A DNA stretch of 64,000 nucleotides from Ethanoligenens harbinense YUAN-3 (GTDB taxonomy: Bacteria; Bacillota; Clostridia; Oscillospirales; Ethanoligenentaceae), in NCBI RefSeq assembly GCF_000178115.2, contig NC_014828.1, positions 1,333,310-1,397,309 on the forward strand. Reading direction: 5' to 3'. Below, one piece after another: positions 17,383 through 26,036 of this stretch; within the stretch, counting starts at the first letter, position 1; each line of letters opens with the position of its first letter. Below the pieces are notes generated by a model that saw nothing but the letters and a program-made list of their open reading frames with translations, did not search any database and had not been told where the DNA came from. The translations under genes were made by a program, and so were the position numbers.

Positions 17383-19503
17383 CTCGGAACTGGGCCGAAT
17401 GTTTTGTTCGGCGTATTTGAACAGCATGGTTTTGAAGACGGCTGGGCGGCAGATGGTGTAGAACTGGTAAAAATCGCAAACAGCCTGATTGCAAACCTGA
17501 ATGGAAACGGAAATCTGTCAAAATGGACGGTTTATGTAATTCCATCCGCCAATCCAGACGGTTTGTTAAGTGGTTACACCAATAATGGATTTGGCCGCTG
17601 CACAGCGGCATGGGTCGATATGAACCGTTCCCACAATACCAATCCATTGGCGTATTACACGGATGACCGCAACCGTACCAACAACAACGCGCCGGAAGTT
17701 GTCAGTCTTGAAAATTTTGTAAGCCAGCACAAGAGCGGGGCAGGTCAAAATGTGCTGCTGGATGTTCACGGCTGGGAAAACAGCACGCTGGGCGATCCGA
17801 CAGTCAGCAGTTATTTTGATAATGCTTTAGGTCTGAACCATGTTTCGAATGGAGGCAGCGACGGTTACCTAATCAAGTGGGGCATGCAGAATGGGATCAA
17901 CTCTACCCTGGTAGAATTGCCGCTGCCCGCGAATCCACAGGATGTAATCAATCGGAACCTGTCCGGGGAATTCATTTCTGCGGTCAATAACCTGCTCGCG
18001 AATACCGGTGTTCCCGCAAGCAGTACCAGCGCGCTGGAAGGCTGGCTGGATGTTGTGGACGGTGATCGGATTGCCGGTTGGGCGCGTGACCGGGACAATC
18101 TTGCGGATTCGATTTGGGTACATATCTATATTCGTAACCGCAACACCCAGGAGATCGCACGATTCGCCGCCGTTTTGGCAAATTGCTACCGGGGCGATGT
18201 GGCGCCTGGCTCGCACGGATTCAACTATGCTGTGGATTGGCGTACAATTCCTCCCGGCGAATACCAAATTGAAACCTATGCCATTGGACAAAACGGAAAT
18301 AACCCCCCGTTATCCGGAACCCCTAAATACTATACTGTGAATGCGTCCAATGGCTGTGTGGATTATGTGGACAGCTCTGGTGTTGGTGGATGGGTATGGA
18401 AGTCTTCCGCACCGAATCTGCCCATTGAGGCACATGTGTATGTTTATGATTCAAATGGAACGCAAGTTTATGGTGTGCCGGTAACTGCGAACCAATATAG
18501 AAGCGATTTGGCAAGTTTGAAGTACGGAAATGGGTATCACGGGTTTTCAACCTCGATACCGTGGGATTATTTGCCCCAGGGGGAACTAAAGGTTGTTGCC
18601 TATGCTGTCGATGGATCAGGTTCTAATGTGCAAATATATAATATGCAAAAGGGCAATCCGTATCGTCCAGATTATTCATATACCACAATGGGTCATTATC
18701 TAAGTAAACTTACAGATGCTGTAAATCACTATAAGTCTATTACAGGTAAAGAAACTTCAGCTCTTGAATTTGCACTGCAATATATAAGAAGGGGGGTCTA
18801 TAATGATTCACGCTGGGTACAAGCAGCTGGTCCTGTCAGTAATGAAATGATTAGTTACATCAACAGCAACAGCACTTACAAGGATTTGCAGTATTATTTT
18901 ACCAATGATCCGATTGTTCTCACGGATTCATTTACAGGAGCGCAAATAGATGCTACACACATGTTTGCCACTTTGCATGTTTTAGTGCATGATACTGTTC
19001 CAGGGGAAGCAAGCTGGTTACCAGCAACATTTGGAGAACCAATTATAGATGATTTGGGCGGTTGGGCCGGCGATTTGGAAACATTTCAACAGGATGTCAT
19101 TCGACGATCAGGTAATTCTGATGATTATCAGTATAACTATAATATTGCTATTTTGCTATTGAGACAAGACGAAGGCTCAAGTTTTTCTATGCCGGATTTA
19201 TATGCAGATGCAGATGCGCTAAACATTAACACTGATTTAAATCAATTCAACAACAGCTTATCTGATGCTTTTTTAAATTATTATGGTGCTAAAGCAAAGA
19301 AAAGGTATACCTCATTTACTGAAAAGAGGTTCGGCTCTAATCGTGAAGATATCCTTATTGGCGCTATGGACTATGTTATGCCTACCTCTCTGATTGCCCA
19401 ATATTCACCATTAATGAAGGATTGCCATCCTACATCCAATCAAGCGAACGCAGTTATTCAAGCATTTGCTGATCGTTGCTGGGAGTTGAAATCTTATGAA
19501 TAA
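17320..19503 (+). CDS. Orphan toxin module 3: truncated M14 peptidase, beta domains, CT domain
   Basis: About 22 unrelated residues are fused to LGTGPNVLFGVFEQHGFEDG. From there the M14 domain (HGFE, DMNRSHN, DVHGWE, STLVELP all kept), both beta domains and a CT follow. It lacks the signal peptide, the duplicated N-terminal domain, the SH3b repeats and the first M14 strand, so it is unlikely to be secreted or active. The first 1.13 kb is about 99.5% identical to the full-length gene. The CT is close to CT2 but differs in a patch (RRSGNSDDYQYNYNIAILL). The stop overlaps A3 (ATGAATAA). It is probably a recombination donor rather than an expressed toxin. Confidence 0.6.
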   Translation: MSICCFPWGYQKRRTKSGSVILGTGPNVLFGVFEQHGFEDGWAADGVELVKIANSLIANLNGNGNLSKWTVYVIPSANPDGLLSGYTNNGFGRCTAAWVDMNRSHNTNPLAYYTDDRNRTNNNAPEVVSLENFVSQHKSGAGQNVLLDVHGWENSTLGDPTVSSYFDNALGLNHVSNGGSDGYLIKWGMQNGINSTLVELPLPANPQDVINRNLSGEFISAVNNLLANTGVPASSTSALEGWLDVVDGDRIAGWARDRDNLADSIWVHIYIRNRNTQEIARFAAVLANCYRGDVAPGSHGFNYAVDWRTIPPGEYQIETYAIGQNGNNPPLSGTPKYYTVNASNGCVDYVDSSGVGGWVWKSSAPNLPIEAHVYVYDSNGTQVYGVPVTANQYRSDLASLKYGNGYHGFSTSIPWDYLPQGELKVVAYAVDGSGSNVQIYNMQKGNPYRPDYSYTTMGHYLSKLTDAVNHYKSITGKETSALEFALQYIRRGVYNDSRWVQAAGPVSNEMISYINSNSTYKDLQYYFTNDPIVLTDSFTGAQIDATHMFATLHVLVHDTVPGEASWLPATFGEPIIDDLGGWAGDLETFQQDVIRRSGNSDDYQYNYNIAILLLRQDEGSSFSMPDLYADADALNINTDLNQFNNSLSDAFLNYYGAKAKKRYTSFTEKRFGSNREDILIGAMDYVMPTSLIAQYSPLMKDCHPTSNQANAVIQAFADRCWELKSYE

Positions 19504-20173
19504 GCGGTTTGCTTTTGGAAAGCTAATGTTAATTGTTTCTTTACTGGTGGTAGGATTTGTTATGGCATTTTCAATTCTATACCATAACATCTTGCTGCGC
19601 CCTAATAATTCTGGTTCCTCCATGTTCCAAGAAACAACGAGTAAAGTTATTCTTCATCAATTTAACCAAGATGTATATTTAAAGTATTTCACATCTAATA
19701 TCAATGGCCCTACTAAAACAATGATTTATATATTTTTGTCAGAGAAAAAGGGGGAAGCAGCAATTGCATCTTATGAAATAAATGGAAATTTTTCAATGCC
19801 AGAAATTAAAATGGTCTATAGCAAAAATGACTTGACGTGCTATGAGTGGGCGAGTCAAGATAATTGCTTGATAACGTATCAATATGGGGATTCAAAAATC
19901 AAAGCATATCCCGATGTTTTTTTTGACCAATCTGATGATACTTTGCTGTATCCTGTAGCGAAACAGGAATTTATGACGAAAGATTGGAGACGAGTTCACT
20001 CTTTTGCTGAAATACTTTTAAAAAACAATGATGCAGAAGCACGGGAAATATTACAACGTTATGCCAGCGGGTCGTTTACAACAGAGGAAATCGACCAAAA
20101 CGAAAAAAGCAATAGTGTGACCCCAAATCAAATCCAAACTTTTTCATACAGTTTACTTCTGAAATACAAATAA
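19496..20173 (+). CDS. Type A immunity-like membrane protein (A3)
   Basis: 225 aa. It has a TM near the N-terminus (LIVSLLVVGFVMAFSILY), an outward domain (VYLKYFTSNINGPTKTMIY, NDLTCYEWASQDNCLITY) and the shared tail starting QEFMTKDWRRVHSF. Its 3' end and the following 100 nt, through the start of the next B gene, match A1-B1 closely. It overlaps the CT3 stop and is the presumed partner of CT3. Confidence 0.6.
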   Translation: MNKRFAFGKLMLIVSLLVVGFVMAFSILYHNILLRPNNSGSSMFQETTSKVILHQFNQDVYLKYFTSNINGPTKTMIYIFLSEKKGEAAIASYEINGNFSMPEIKMVYSKNDLTCYEWASQDNCLITYQYGDSKIKAYPDVFFDQSDDTLLYPVAKQEFMTKDWRRVHSFAEILLKNNDAEAREILQRYASGSFTTEEIDQNEKSNSVTPNQIQTFSYSLLLKYK

Positions 20174-20216
20174 AAGCGCTTTCCATCATTTGTCGATTAT
20201 ATATGGGAGTTGAAAA

Positions 20217-20439
20217 ATGAATAAGCCTATTAAAGAAACCGAACACTTACACATCATATTTAAACTTATAATTGCTGGCATGGTTTCTGTTTTGGTAATT
20301 GTTGTTTTGTGCCGCCTTGCTTTTTTGGGGCCATTTGCTTATGTTTGGCTATTTACCCCTAAAAACATTCATAAAGAGGTCTCAATTCAACAAGCTGGAG
20401 AAATGCTTACTGTTCGTTATACGACAACTTATGCAAGAG
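20217..20439 (+). pseudogene. Type B immunity-like gene B3, 5' part, split by IS66
   Basis: It starts like B1 (MNKPIKETEHLH) with the TM segment and GEMLTVRYTTTYAR, then is cut by the IS66 element. The 8 bp TGCAAGAG before the insertion are repeated after it, and the frame resumes there. A toxin-tail remnant (YIWELKNE, stop overlapping the ATG) precedes it, as for B1. The gene is not functional as it stands. Confidence 0.7.
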
Positions 20440-20446
20440 GTAACCG

Positions 20447-21979
20447 TCAAATCAACGGGCACGCCCCCCAAGGCATGAGGTTTTCAACATCCGCGCCATT
20501 GGGCGCTTCGGTGAAAATCTTTGTGAGGTACTCAAAAGGCACAAGACCATTCTCCCTGGCAGAGACGATCAAGCTGTAATAGATTGCGCTGGCTTTTGCA
20601 CCGTTTGGCGTGTTGGAAAACAGCCAGTTCTTCCGTCCCATTACAAAAGGTCGAATGGCGTTTTCCGCGCGATTGTTACTGATTTCCAGCCGTCCGTCCA
20701 ACAGATACCGCACAAGATACATGCGCTGTGACTGTGCATAATGGATTGCTTTACCCATCAGGGTTTTAGGCAGTTCCCGGAGCGATCCGACCCAGGCGTA
20801 GAACGCCTCAACCACCGGTTTACTTTGCTGTTCGCGTTCCTTCAAACGATCTTCCGGGGTCAGCAAAGTGAACTGTTTCTCCAAATGAAACAGCCTGTCA
20901 CAGTAAGCAATCCCCTTTGCGGCGTCAGACGATTTCCGTTTATCCTTCGGCAGTGTTTGCAGCGCTTCGTCAAATTTCCGACGCAGATGCGCCCAACAGC
21001 CCACCACGGTGATTCGGTCAGGCAGCTTGTGGTATCCGTCATAACCATCTGCATGGAGAAAACCTGAAAAATCCTCTAAGAAGTCTTTCGGACGGATATG
21101 CTTTCGATCCCGCTGGTAGTCATACAGCACAATCTGGCGCTTAGCCTCGCCGCTTGTACGATAAAGCCACATGTAACTTTTACTCTGGGCGGGCTTGCCG
21201 TCCTCATGCAGCACCTGAAGGGTGGTTTCGTCTGCGTGAAGGACTTGATGATTGCATAGCTGTCGCTTCATTTCCTGATAAATTGGCTCCAGCCAATCTT
21301 CACAGGCTCTGATGAGCCAGTTGGACATGGTTTGACGTGAGAGCAGAATGCCGCTTTGCGCCCACTCCTGCTCTTGCCGATAAAGCGGGCTGCCCATCAC
21401 AAATTTTTGCACGGCGATATGGGCGACGGATTCGGGTGATGCGAACCCTCCCTTGATGACGGGTTTTGGCATCTCCGCCTTGACAATCGGCACACGATCA
21501 GAGGACTCCTCGCAGTGGCGGCAGGCATAGACGTGCCGTACATGGCGTACAATCACGGCTTTTGCCGGGATGATTTTCAGTTCCTCACGGATGTCTTCCC
21601 CCATTTTGTGCAGAGGACAACCGCAGTCCGGACAGATACGCGCCTCGATCGGCAGCTCGTGTTCAATGGTCTCAACAGGTAAATCTTCCGGCAACTTGTC
21701 GGTGGTCAGGCGCGTCTTTCTGCGGTAATGCGCCTTGACCTCGGTGGTTTCCGGCTCTGGCACGGTCAAATCGGCGGTTTGCTCTGCTTCGTTAAACAGA
21801 CATAATTGTTCGTTGTCCGTCTGTTCACTGGACGCGCCGAATTGCTTACGTTTGGCCAGGCGGAATTGCTCCATCAGCCACTGAATCTGCTGTTTTAGCT
21901 CGGCAATCTGCTCCGCCTGTTTGAGAAAATTCTCGTAAACAGAAAGCGGTATTTCAATTGTTTTTTCTTGTTTTTCCAT
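20447..21979 (-). CDS. tnpC: IS66 transposase TnpC
   Basis: 510 aa DDE transposase. It has an N-terminal leucine-zipper helix (IAELKQQIQWLMEQFRL), a zinc-finger-like region (CPDCGCPLHKMG and CRHCEES), and the catalytic core with LHADETTLQVLHEDG, FLHADGYDGYHKL and EISNNRAENAIRPFVMGRKN, the latter two being strong IS66 signatures. Full length for the family. Its stop lies 8 nt from the left end of the element. Confidence 0.94.
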   Translation of the reverse strand: MEKQEKTIEIPLSVYENFLKQAEQIAELKQQIQWLMEQFRLAKRKQFGASSEQTDNEQLCLFNEAEQTADLTVPEPETTEVKAHYRRKTRLTTDKLPEDLPVETIEHELPIEARICPDCGCPLHKMGEDIREELKIIPAKAVIVRHVRHVYACRHCEESSDRVPIVKAEMPKPVIKGGFASPESVAHIAVQKFVMGSPLYRQEQEWAQSGILLSRQTMSNWLIRACEDWLEPIYQEMKRQLCNHQVLHADETTLQVLHEDGKPAQSKSYMWLYRTSGEAKRQIVLYDYQRDRKHIRPKDFLEDFSGFLHADGYDGYHKLPDRITVVGCWAHLRRKFDEALQTLPKDKRKSSDAAKGIAYCDRLFHLEKQFTLLTPEDRLKEREQQSKPVVEAFYAWVGSLRELPKTLMGKAIHYAQSQRMYLVRYLLDGRLEISNNRAENAIRPFVMGRKNWLFSNTPNGAKASAIYYSLIVSARENGLVPFEYLTKIFTEAPNGADVENLMPWGACPLI

Positions 21980-22044
21980 TCTCTAATTATACCGGAAAAA
22001 CCGCATAGAATCAAGAAAAAACGGCATTTTCGTATCCCGATGTG

Positions 22045-22398
22045 TTACGAAATATTGTGTTCAAGAACTTCGCTGCGGCGAAGCTTTTTCTCCAGCCTTG
22101 CGCCATCGATCAGACAAGACAGTTCCTCACTGTTCAGCGTCATTGTGGTTTCCTCGTCTGACGACGGCCAGCGGAAATGTCCGCGTTCCAGCCGTTTGAA
22201 ATACAGCCAAAAGCCATCGCCGTCCCACTCCAGTATTTTCAGGCGGTCACGGCTTCGGTTGCAGAACACGAACAGCGCGTCGACAAAAGGGTCGAGAGAA
22301 AAACTGTGCTGCACAAGCGTCATTAGCCCGTTGATCGATTTCCTCATATCCGTGCACCCACAGCAAAGATACACAGGTTTTTCTCCGAACTGCATCAC
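22045..22398 (-). CDS. tnpB: IS66 accessory protein TnpB
   Basis: 117 aa, with VYLCCGCTDMRKSINGLM and DALFVFCNRSRDRLKILEWD, then GFWLYFKRLERG, the conserved core of the IS66 Orf2 family, which is needed for transposition by an unclear mechanism. It overlaps tnpA by 4 nt. Confidence 0.93.
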   Translation of the reverse strand: MMQFGEKPVYLCCGCTDMRKSINGLMTLVQHSFSLDPFVDALFVFCNRSRDRLKILEWDGDGFWLYFKRLERGHFRWPSSDEETTMTLNSEELSCLIDGARLEKKLRRSEVLEHNIS

Positions 22399-22754
22399 AG
22401 CGATCTCAGGATGCGGCAGACTCTCGCCAGCAATTCCAGGTCGGTTTGGGCATTTGCAAGGATATGGCAGCCGGCGATTTCAATGTCTAGGGTGCCTTCG
22501 CCGGCAGTAACAGATTTTGCTTCCGTAAGCTGCGTCCAGCCGTCCGGCACAAGCCCGGTTCCGCGCTTTTGTTTCTCCATAAGCTCCATGCAGGCAGCTT
22601 CCCGTACTTTTTTCTGCCTGTAGTAATAGGTGGCCTTGCTGATGTTTTTTTCTTCGCAAAATGCGTCCACGCTCTGCCCGCCAGCTATTCGCTCCTTTAC
22701 CGCCTCGCCCCACTCTGATAGCCGGAACTCCCTCGCGATTTTTTGCGTATCCAT
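22395..22754 (-). CDS. tnpA: IS66 accessory protein TnpA
   Basis: About 119 aa. It starts MDTQKIAREFRLSEWGEAVK and has an HTH region (SVDAFCEEKNISKATYYYRQ) that probably binds the element ends. An in-frame codon 24 nt upstream is possible, but GGAG lies 7 nt before the chosen ATG. The C-terminal part (TLDIEIAGCHILANAQTDLE) is typical of the family. Confidence 0.85.
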   Translation of the reverse strand: MDTQKIAREFRLSEWGEAVKERIAGGQSVDAFCEEKNISKATYYYRQKKVREAACMELMEKQKRGTGLVPDGWTQLTEAKSVTAGEGTLDIEIAGCHILANAQTDLELLARVCRILRSL

Positions 22755-22869
22755 TTTATTCACTCCAATTTGGTCCAAAACACTCCATTACATGTTTTGA
22801 ACCCTTTTGAAGTTCATTGTACCTTCCCCGACACCATGCTTACAAGGTGCGCGCGGTCTTGACGGTTAC

Positions 22870-22995
22870 TGCAAGAGAACACTCTACAGATGTATATATA
22901 TTTTCTGAAAAGCAATCCGATGAGCTGACCCATTACTTAGTTGACGGTGACTATATTTCACCAAAAATCAAACAAATCTATAATACTCAAAAACT
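22870..22995 (+). pseudogene. Type B immunity-like gene B3, middle fragment
   Basis: After the repeated TGCAAGAG the frame resumes as EHSTDVYIFSEKQSDELTHY and IKQIYNTQKL, matching B1 closely. It is cut at 22995 by the IS21 left end. The rest of B3 is not on the other side of IS21, so the 3' part was lost in a deletion. Confidence 0.7.
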
Positions 22996-23073
22996 TGTCA
23001 ACGCCGATTTGAATTTGCAGGTTTTCGCCAGTTAAAAAATGCATGAAAACAGCGGTAAGGAAATGTTGAAAAA

Positions 23074-23871
23074 TTAGTTTTGGCCCTGCTCGAAAAGGGT
23101 GTTGACGATGTGCTGCTTCTGCTTCATGTACTCCTTTCGCTCTTTAAGGCGATAGCTCTCACCCTTGATATTGACAACGGTGCAGTGGTGCAAAACACGG
23201 TCTAGGATTGCAGAGGCGATAGTGACGTCGGCGAAGATCTCATTCCATTGGGAAAAGGTCTTATTGGAGGTAAAGATCGTGGAGACTCTCTCATAACGTC
23301 TCGCAATCAGTTGAAAAAACAGATTCGCCCCCTGAATATCCATCGGGAGATAGCCAATTTCGTCAATAATGAGCATTTTGTACTTGCCCAGAGTTTTGAG
23401 CTTGTCCGGTAGTCTATTCTCAAAATGAGCCTTTTTGAGCTGCTCAATTAGGGTGTGGCAGTTGATGTAATAGGTGGAGAATCGATGCTTGGCGGCAACC
23501 AGCCCCAGTGCTGAGGCCAGATGGGTCTTGCCCACACCGGGCAGGCCGAGGAAGACGATATTCTCTCCGTTTTCAAGGAAACGCATGGTAGCCAGTTCTT
23601 CAATCTGGCGCTTGTCAATGGAGGGCTGGAAACTGAAATCAAAATCCTCCAACGTTTTTTTGATGGGAAATCCGGACATTTGCACCTGCTTTTCATAGGC
23701 GCGTCGCCGTTTTGACAATGCTTCCTCGGCAAAGATATGGTCGAGCACATCTACAACGTTGAGTTCGTCCTTTACAGCTCTTTCAAGATAATTGTCCAAT
23801 ATCTCCAGCGTGTTTTTCATCTTAAGGCTTTCGAGGTTTTCCCTGAGACGTTCCATCGTCAGTTCCGTCAT
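23074..23871 (-). CDS. istB: IS21 helper ATPase IstB
   Basis: 265 aa AAA+ ATPase of the DnaC/IstB family, which remodels target DNA for the IstA transposase. Walker A is GLPGVGKTH and Walker B LIIDEIGYLP. FTSNKTFSQWNEIFAD and AILDRVLHHC are typical of IstB. It overlaps istA by 4 nt, which implies coupled translation. Confidence 0.95.
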   Translation of the reverse strand: MTELTMERLRENLESLKMKNTLEILDNYLERAVKDELNVVDVLDHIFAEEALSKRRRAYEKQVQMSGFPIKKTLEDFDFSFQPSIDKRQIEELATMRFLENGENIVFLGLPGVGKTHLASALGLVAAKHRFSTYYINCHTLIEQLKKAHFENRLPDKLKTLGKYKMLIIDEIGYLPMDIQGANLFFQLIARRYERVSTIFTSNKTFSQWNEIFADVTIASAILDRVLHHCTVVNIKGESYRLKERKEYMKQKQHIVNTLFEQGQN

Positions 23872-25070
23872 AGCAGCACCTCGTCATACCGGTTCAAATC
23901 GTGTTGTTGGATAGGAAAGTCGATGACACTGTCGCCGTCCAGCAGGGTGTTTTCTGTATCAAAGGATTGCTTGACGGTCAGCCTGCGATAATGATGGGCA
24001 TTGACGACCATGTCTTTTTTCTGGTAGGATATTCGGTGCAGGGCAATTTGCTTTCCTTCATAGTAGACAGCAAGCACGTTGTCCAATGCTACGACTGCCA
24101 CATCTTCGCCGGCGTATTCCGATGGCACGGAATACTGATTACCGCCGTACGAGATGAGGCAGTCTTTTTGTACCCGGCGCAGATTGATTTTGTCGATGAT
24201 ATATTCACGTTTAAGAGGGTTAAGGCCCTCTTTTTTTAGTCTCTCGAAGGGAATTTCATTTGTTGTGGCGTGGACTTTCCCATTGACCTTATTACACCAT
24301 GCGAGGGCCTGGCCATTGAGGTCGTCAAGTGAAGAGTACTTGATGCCAATCATGAAATTATCCCGTACGAACTGTACCGTGCGCTCTATTTTACCCTTTG
24401 TCTGGCCTCGGTATGGCCGGCACAGCACAGGCTTGAACCCATAGAATCCGGCGAAATCCTCAAACTGCCGGTTGAGGGTACTGTCTTCCTGCTTCAGCAG
24501 CCGTTTGATGACGACCTGCTTCATGTTGTCATACAGAATTTCCTCCGGGTAACCGCCTAAATACCGGAACGCGTTGGCATGGCAGCGGATCAGAGTGTTG
24601 GTACTCATGTCGGTCACAAACTCTATGTACCGTGTCCGCAAGTACCCCAAAATGAACAGAAAACAGTACAGCTTTTTCAGCTTCCCATCCTCCGGCACGG
24701 TGTGATCCTCAAAAAACGCCCAGTCCATCTGCCCTTGAAGTCCCGGCATCGTTTCAAACCGCACCGTTGCTTTCTCGTCCAACTGTTCCTTCTTGTTTCG
24801 CACGTATTCCCGCACGATGCTGTGCCCACCCTCGAAGCCCTGCTCCTGAATTTTCTCCAGTATCCGCTCCGCTGAGTACGGCGCTTCCTCCAGCCATACC
24901 GTTATCTGCTCCTTGTAGGGGTCCAGCTTCGACGGCTTCGTTGCGCTCAGGCTGTATACCGGTCGCGCCTCGCTCTCGGCGTATTTCTTCGCCGTCCTCG
25001 GGTCAATGTTGTACTTGCGCGCTATCTCTGTGTAGCTCAGTCCTTTTTGCCGGTCGCTTCGGATATCCAT
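23868..25070 (-). CDS. istA: IS21 transposase IstA
   Basis: About 400 aa. The N-terminal HTH is MDIRSDRQKGLSYTEIARKY. An rve-type catalytic core follows (QMDWAFFEDHTV, FVTDMSTNTLIRCHANAF, LYDNMKQVV, CRPYRGQTKGKIER), then a C-terminal domain with VNGKVHATTNEIPFERL. An ATG 18 nt upstream is in frame, but GGAAGGAG precedes the chosen start. Confidence 0.93.
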   Translation of the reverse strand: MDIRSDRQKGLSYTEIARKYNIDPRTAKKYAESEARPVYSLSATKPSKLDPYKEQITVWLEEAPYSAERILEKIQEQGFEGGHSIVREYVRNKKEQLDEKATVRFETMPGLQGQMDWAFFEDHTVPEDGKLKKLYCFLFILGYLRTRYIEFVTDMSTNTLIRCHANAFRYLGGYPEEILYDNMKQVVIKRLLKQEDSTLNRQFEDFAGFYGFKPVLCRPYRGQTKGKIERTVQFVRDNFMIGIKYSSLDDLNGQALAWCNKVNGKVHATTNEIPFERLKKEGLNPLKREYIIDKINLRRVQKDCLISYGGNQYSVPSEYAGEDVAVVALDNVLAVYYEGKQIALHRISYQKKDMVVNAHHYRRLTVKQSFDTENTLLDGDSVIDFPIQQHDLNRYDEVLL

Positions 25071-25211
25071 CCGGTTTGCTCCTTCCATTTTGACACCCTT
25101 TCCGCCTGCTGCTTAACAGACAGATTTGAGTGTACCATATTGCATCCCTTTCCGCTGCAAACCTACATTTTTTGACCGGCGTTTTTCTTCATTTTATCAC
25201 TGGCGCTGACA

Positions 25212-25564
25212 CCCGTTTCAGCGAGGAAAACTTCTCCGAAAACATTAAAGCTGCTTTGCTGAAAATAGCGAGGATTATTGTTGCGGAAGAAATCAATCAC
25301 AACATCGGCGGTATCCACCCAAGATATGATGGCGGCAGACTGACTGCTTCATGGCAGGTTGGCAATCTGCTCCAGGCGTTGTATTTCTCAATTTTCTACA
25401 TGAGAGCAGGAGTCGAAATTTACAAGGAGTGCGAAAATCCGAACTGCAAACGTGATAAATTCTTCCTCGTGGAAGCTACCCGGACCAACAAGAAATACTG
25501 TTGCAAACAATGTTCTAACGCTGCTGCAGCACAACGCCACCGCAACAGACAGCTTGAAAAATAG
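25212..25564 (+). pseudogene. C-terminal fragment of a Cys-rich zinc-finger protein
   Basis: The frame to the right of IS21 reads ENIKAALLKIARIIVAEEIN, LTASWQVGNLLQALYFSIFY and ends CENPNCKRDKFF with KKYCCKQCSNAAAAQRHRNR, a CGNR-like zinc-binding tail. The N-terminus is lost at the IS21 end. Full-length relatives are putative transcription regulators; no function is claimed here. Confidence 0.5.
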
Positions 25565-25610
25565 GCAAAAAATAAGGCCCCACCTCATTCAAAAGGTAGA
25601 ACCTTTTCGC

Positions 25611-26036
25611 TTATAACAGATTATTTAGAAGTTCCGCTTTCATTCGTTCCATTGTTTCCAGAAAATGCTTGTTATCAAGTTCGCATTCCCAGACTACAAC
25701 CACATTCCATCCGAGGGCTTGCAGTTTTTCTTTATTTTTTCTGTCATTGGCAACATTCCGCGCGAACTTCTTATTCCAGAAATCAGTTCTGGTTTTCGGC
25801 GTGGTTGCGTTTTTGCAGCCTGGATGCCTGTGCCAAAAGCACCCGTGCACAAATATCACCGTTTTATACTTCGGCAGGACGATGTCCGGTGTTCCGGGAA
25901 GTTTTCGGACATTCTTTCTGAAACGGAAACCTTCATGAAACAGCCACTGCCTTACCTTGATTTCGATTTCCGTATCTTTACCCCGTATTCTGGACATATT
26001 CCAGCTTCTTTTTTCTTTTGAAATTCTGTCCGCCAT
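25611..26036 (-). CDS. vsr: Very short patch repair endonuclease Vsr
   Basis: 141 aa. It begins MADRISKEKRSWNMSRIRGK, the standard Vsr start, and includes the catalytic core GTPDIVLPKYKTVIFVHGCF and HRHPGCKNATTPKTRTDFW (zinc and catalytic His/Asp). Vsr nicks next to T:G mismatches left when 5-methylcytosine deaminates, so it protects the host of the two m5C methyltransferases upstream. The start codon shares one base with the R2 stop (TAATG). It is the last gene of the restriction-modification operon. Confidence 0.94.
   Translation of the reverse strand: MADRISKEKRSWNMSRIRGKDTEIEIKVRQWLFHEGFRFRKNVRKLPGTPDIVLPKYKTVIFVHGCFWHRHPGCKNATTPKTRTDFWNKKFARNVANDRKNKEKLQALGWNVVVVWECELDNKHFLETMERMKAELLNNLL

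Larger units (their letters stand above)
20440..22869 (-). mobile_element. IS66-family insertion sequence, complete
   Basis: 2430 bp. The left end GTAACCGTCAA and right end TTGACGGTTAC are inverted repeats, and the flanks are an 8-bp direct duplication, TGCAAGAG (20432-20439 and 22870-22877). Both are IS66 hallmarks. It carries the usual three genes on the minus strand (tnpA, tnpB, tnpC). It interrupts B3, and the perfect ends suggest a fairly recent insertion. Confidence 0.93.
22996..25211 (-). mobile_element. IS21-family insertion sequence
   Basis: 2216 bp. The two ends align over 46 nt as imperfect inverted repeats, both starting TGTCA and both ending their block with an AAAAAATG (left 22996-23041; right read from 25211 inward). 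The istA and istB genes lie on the minus strand. The flanks AAACT and CCCGT show no target duplication, and the right flank is a different gene, so an adjacent deletion or IS-mediated rearrangement followed insertion. Confidence 0.88.
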
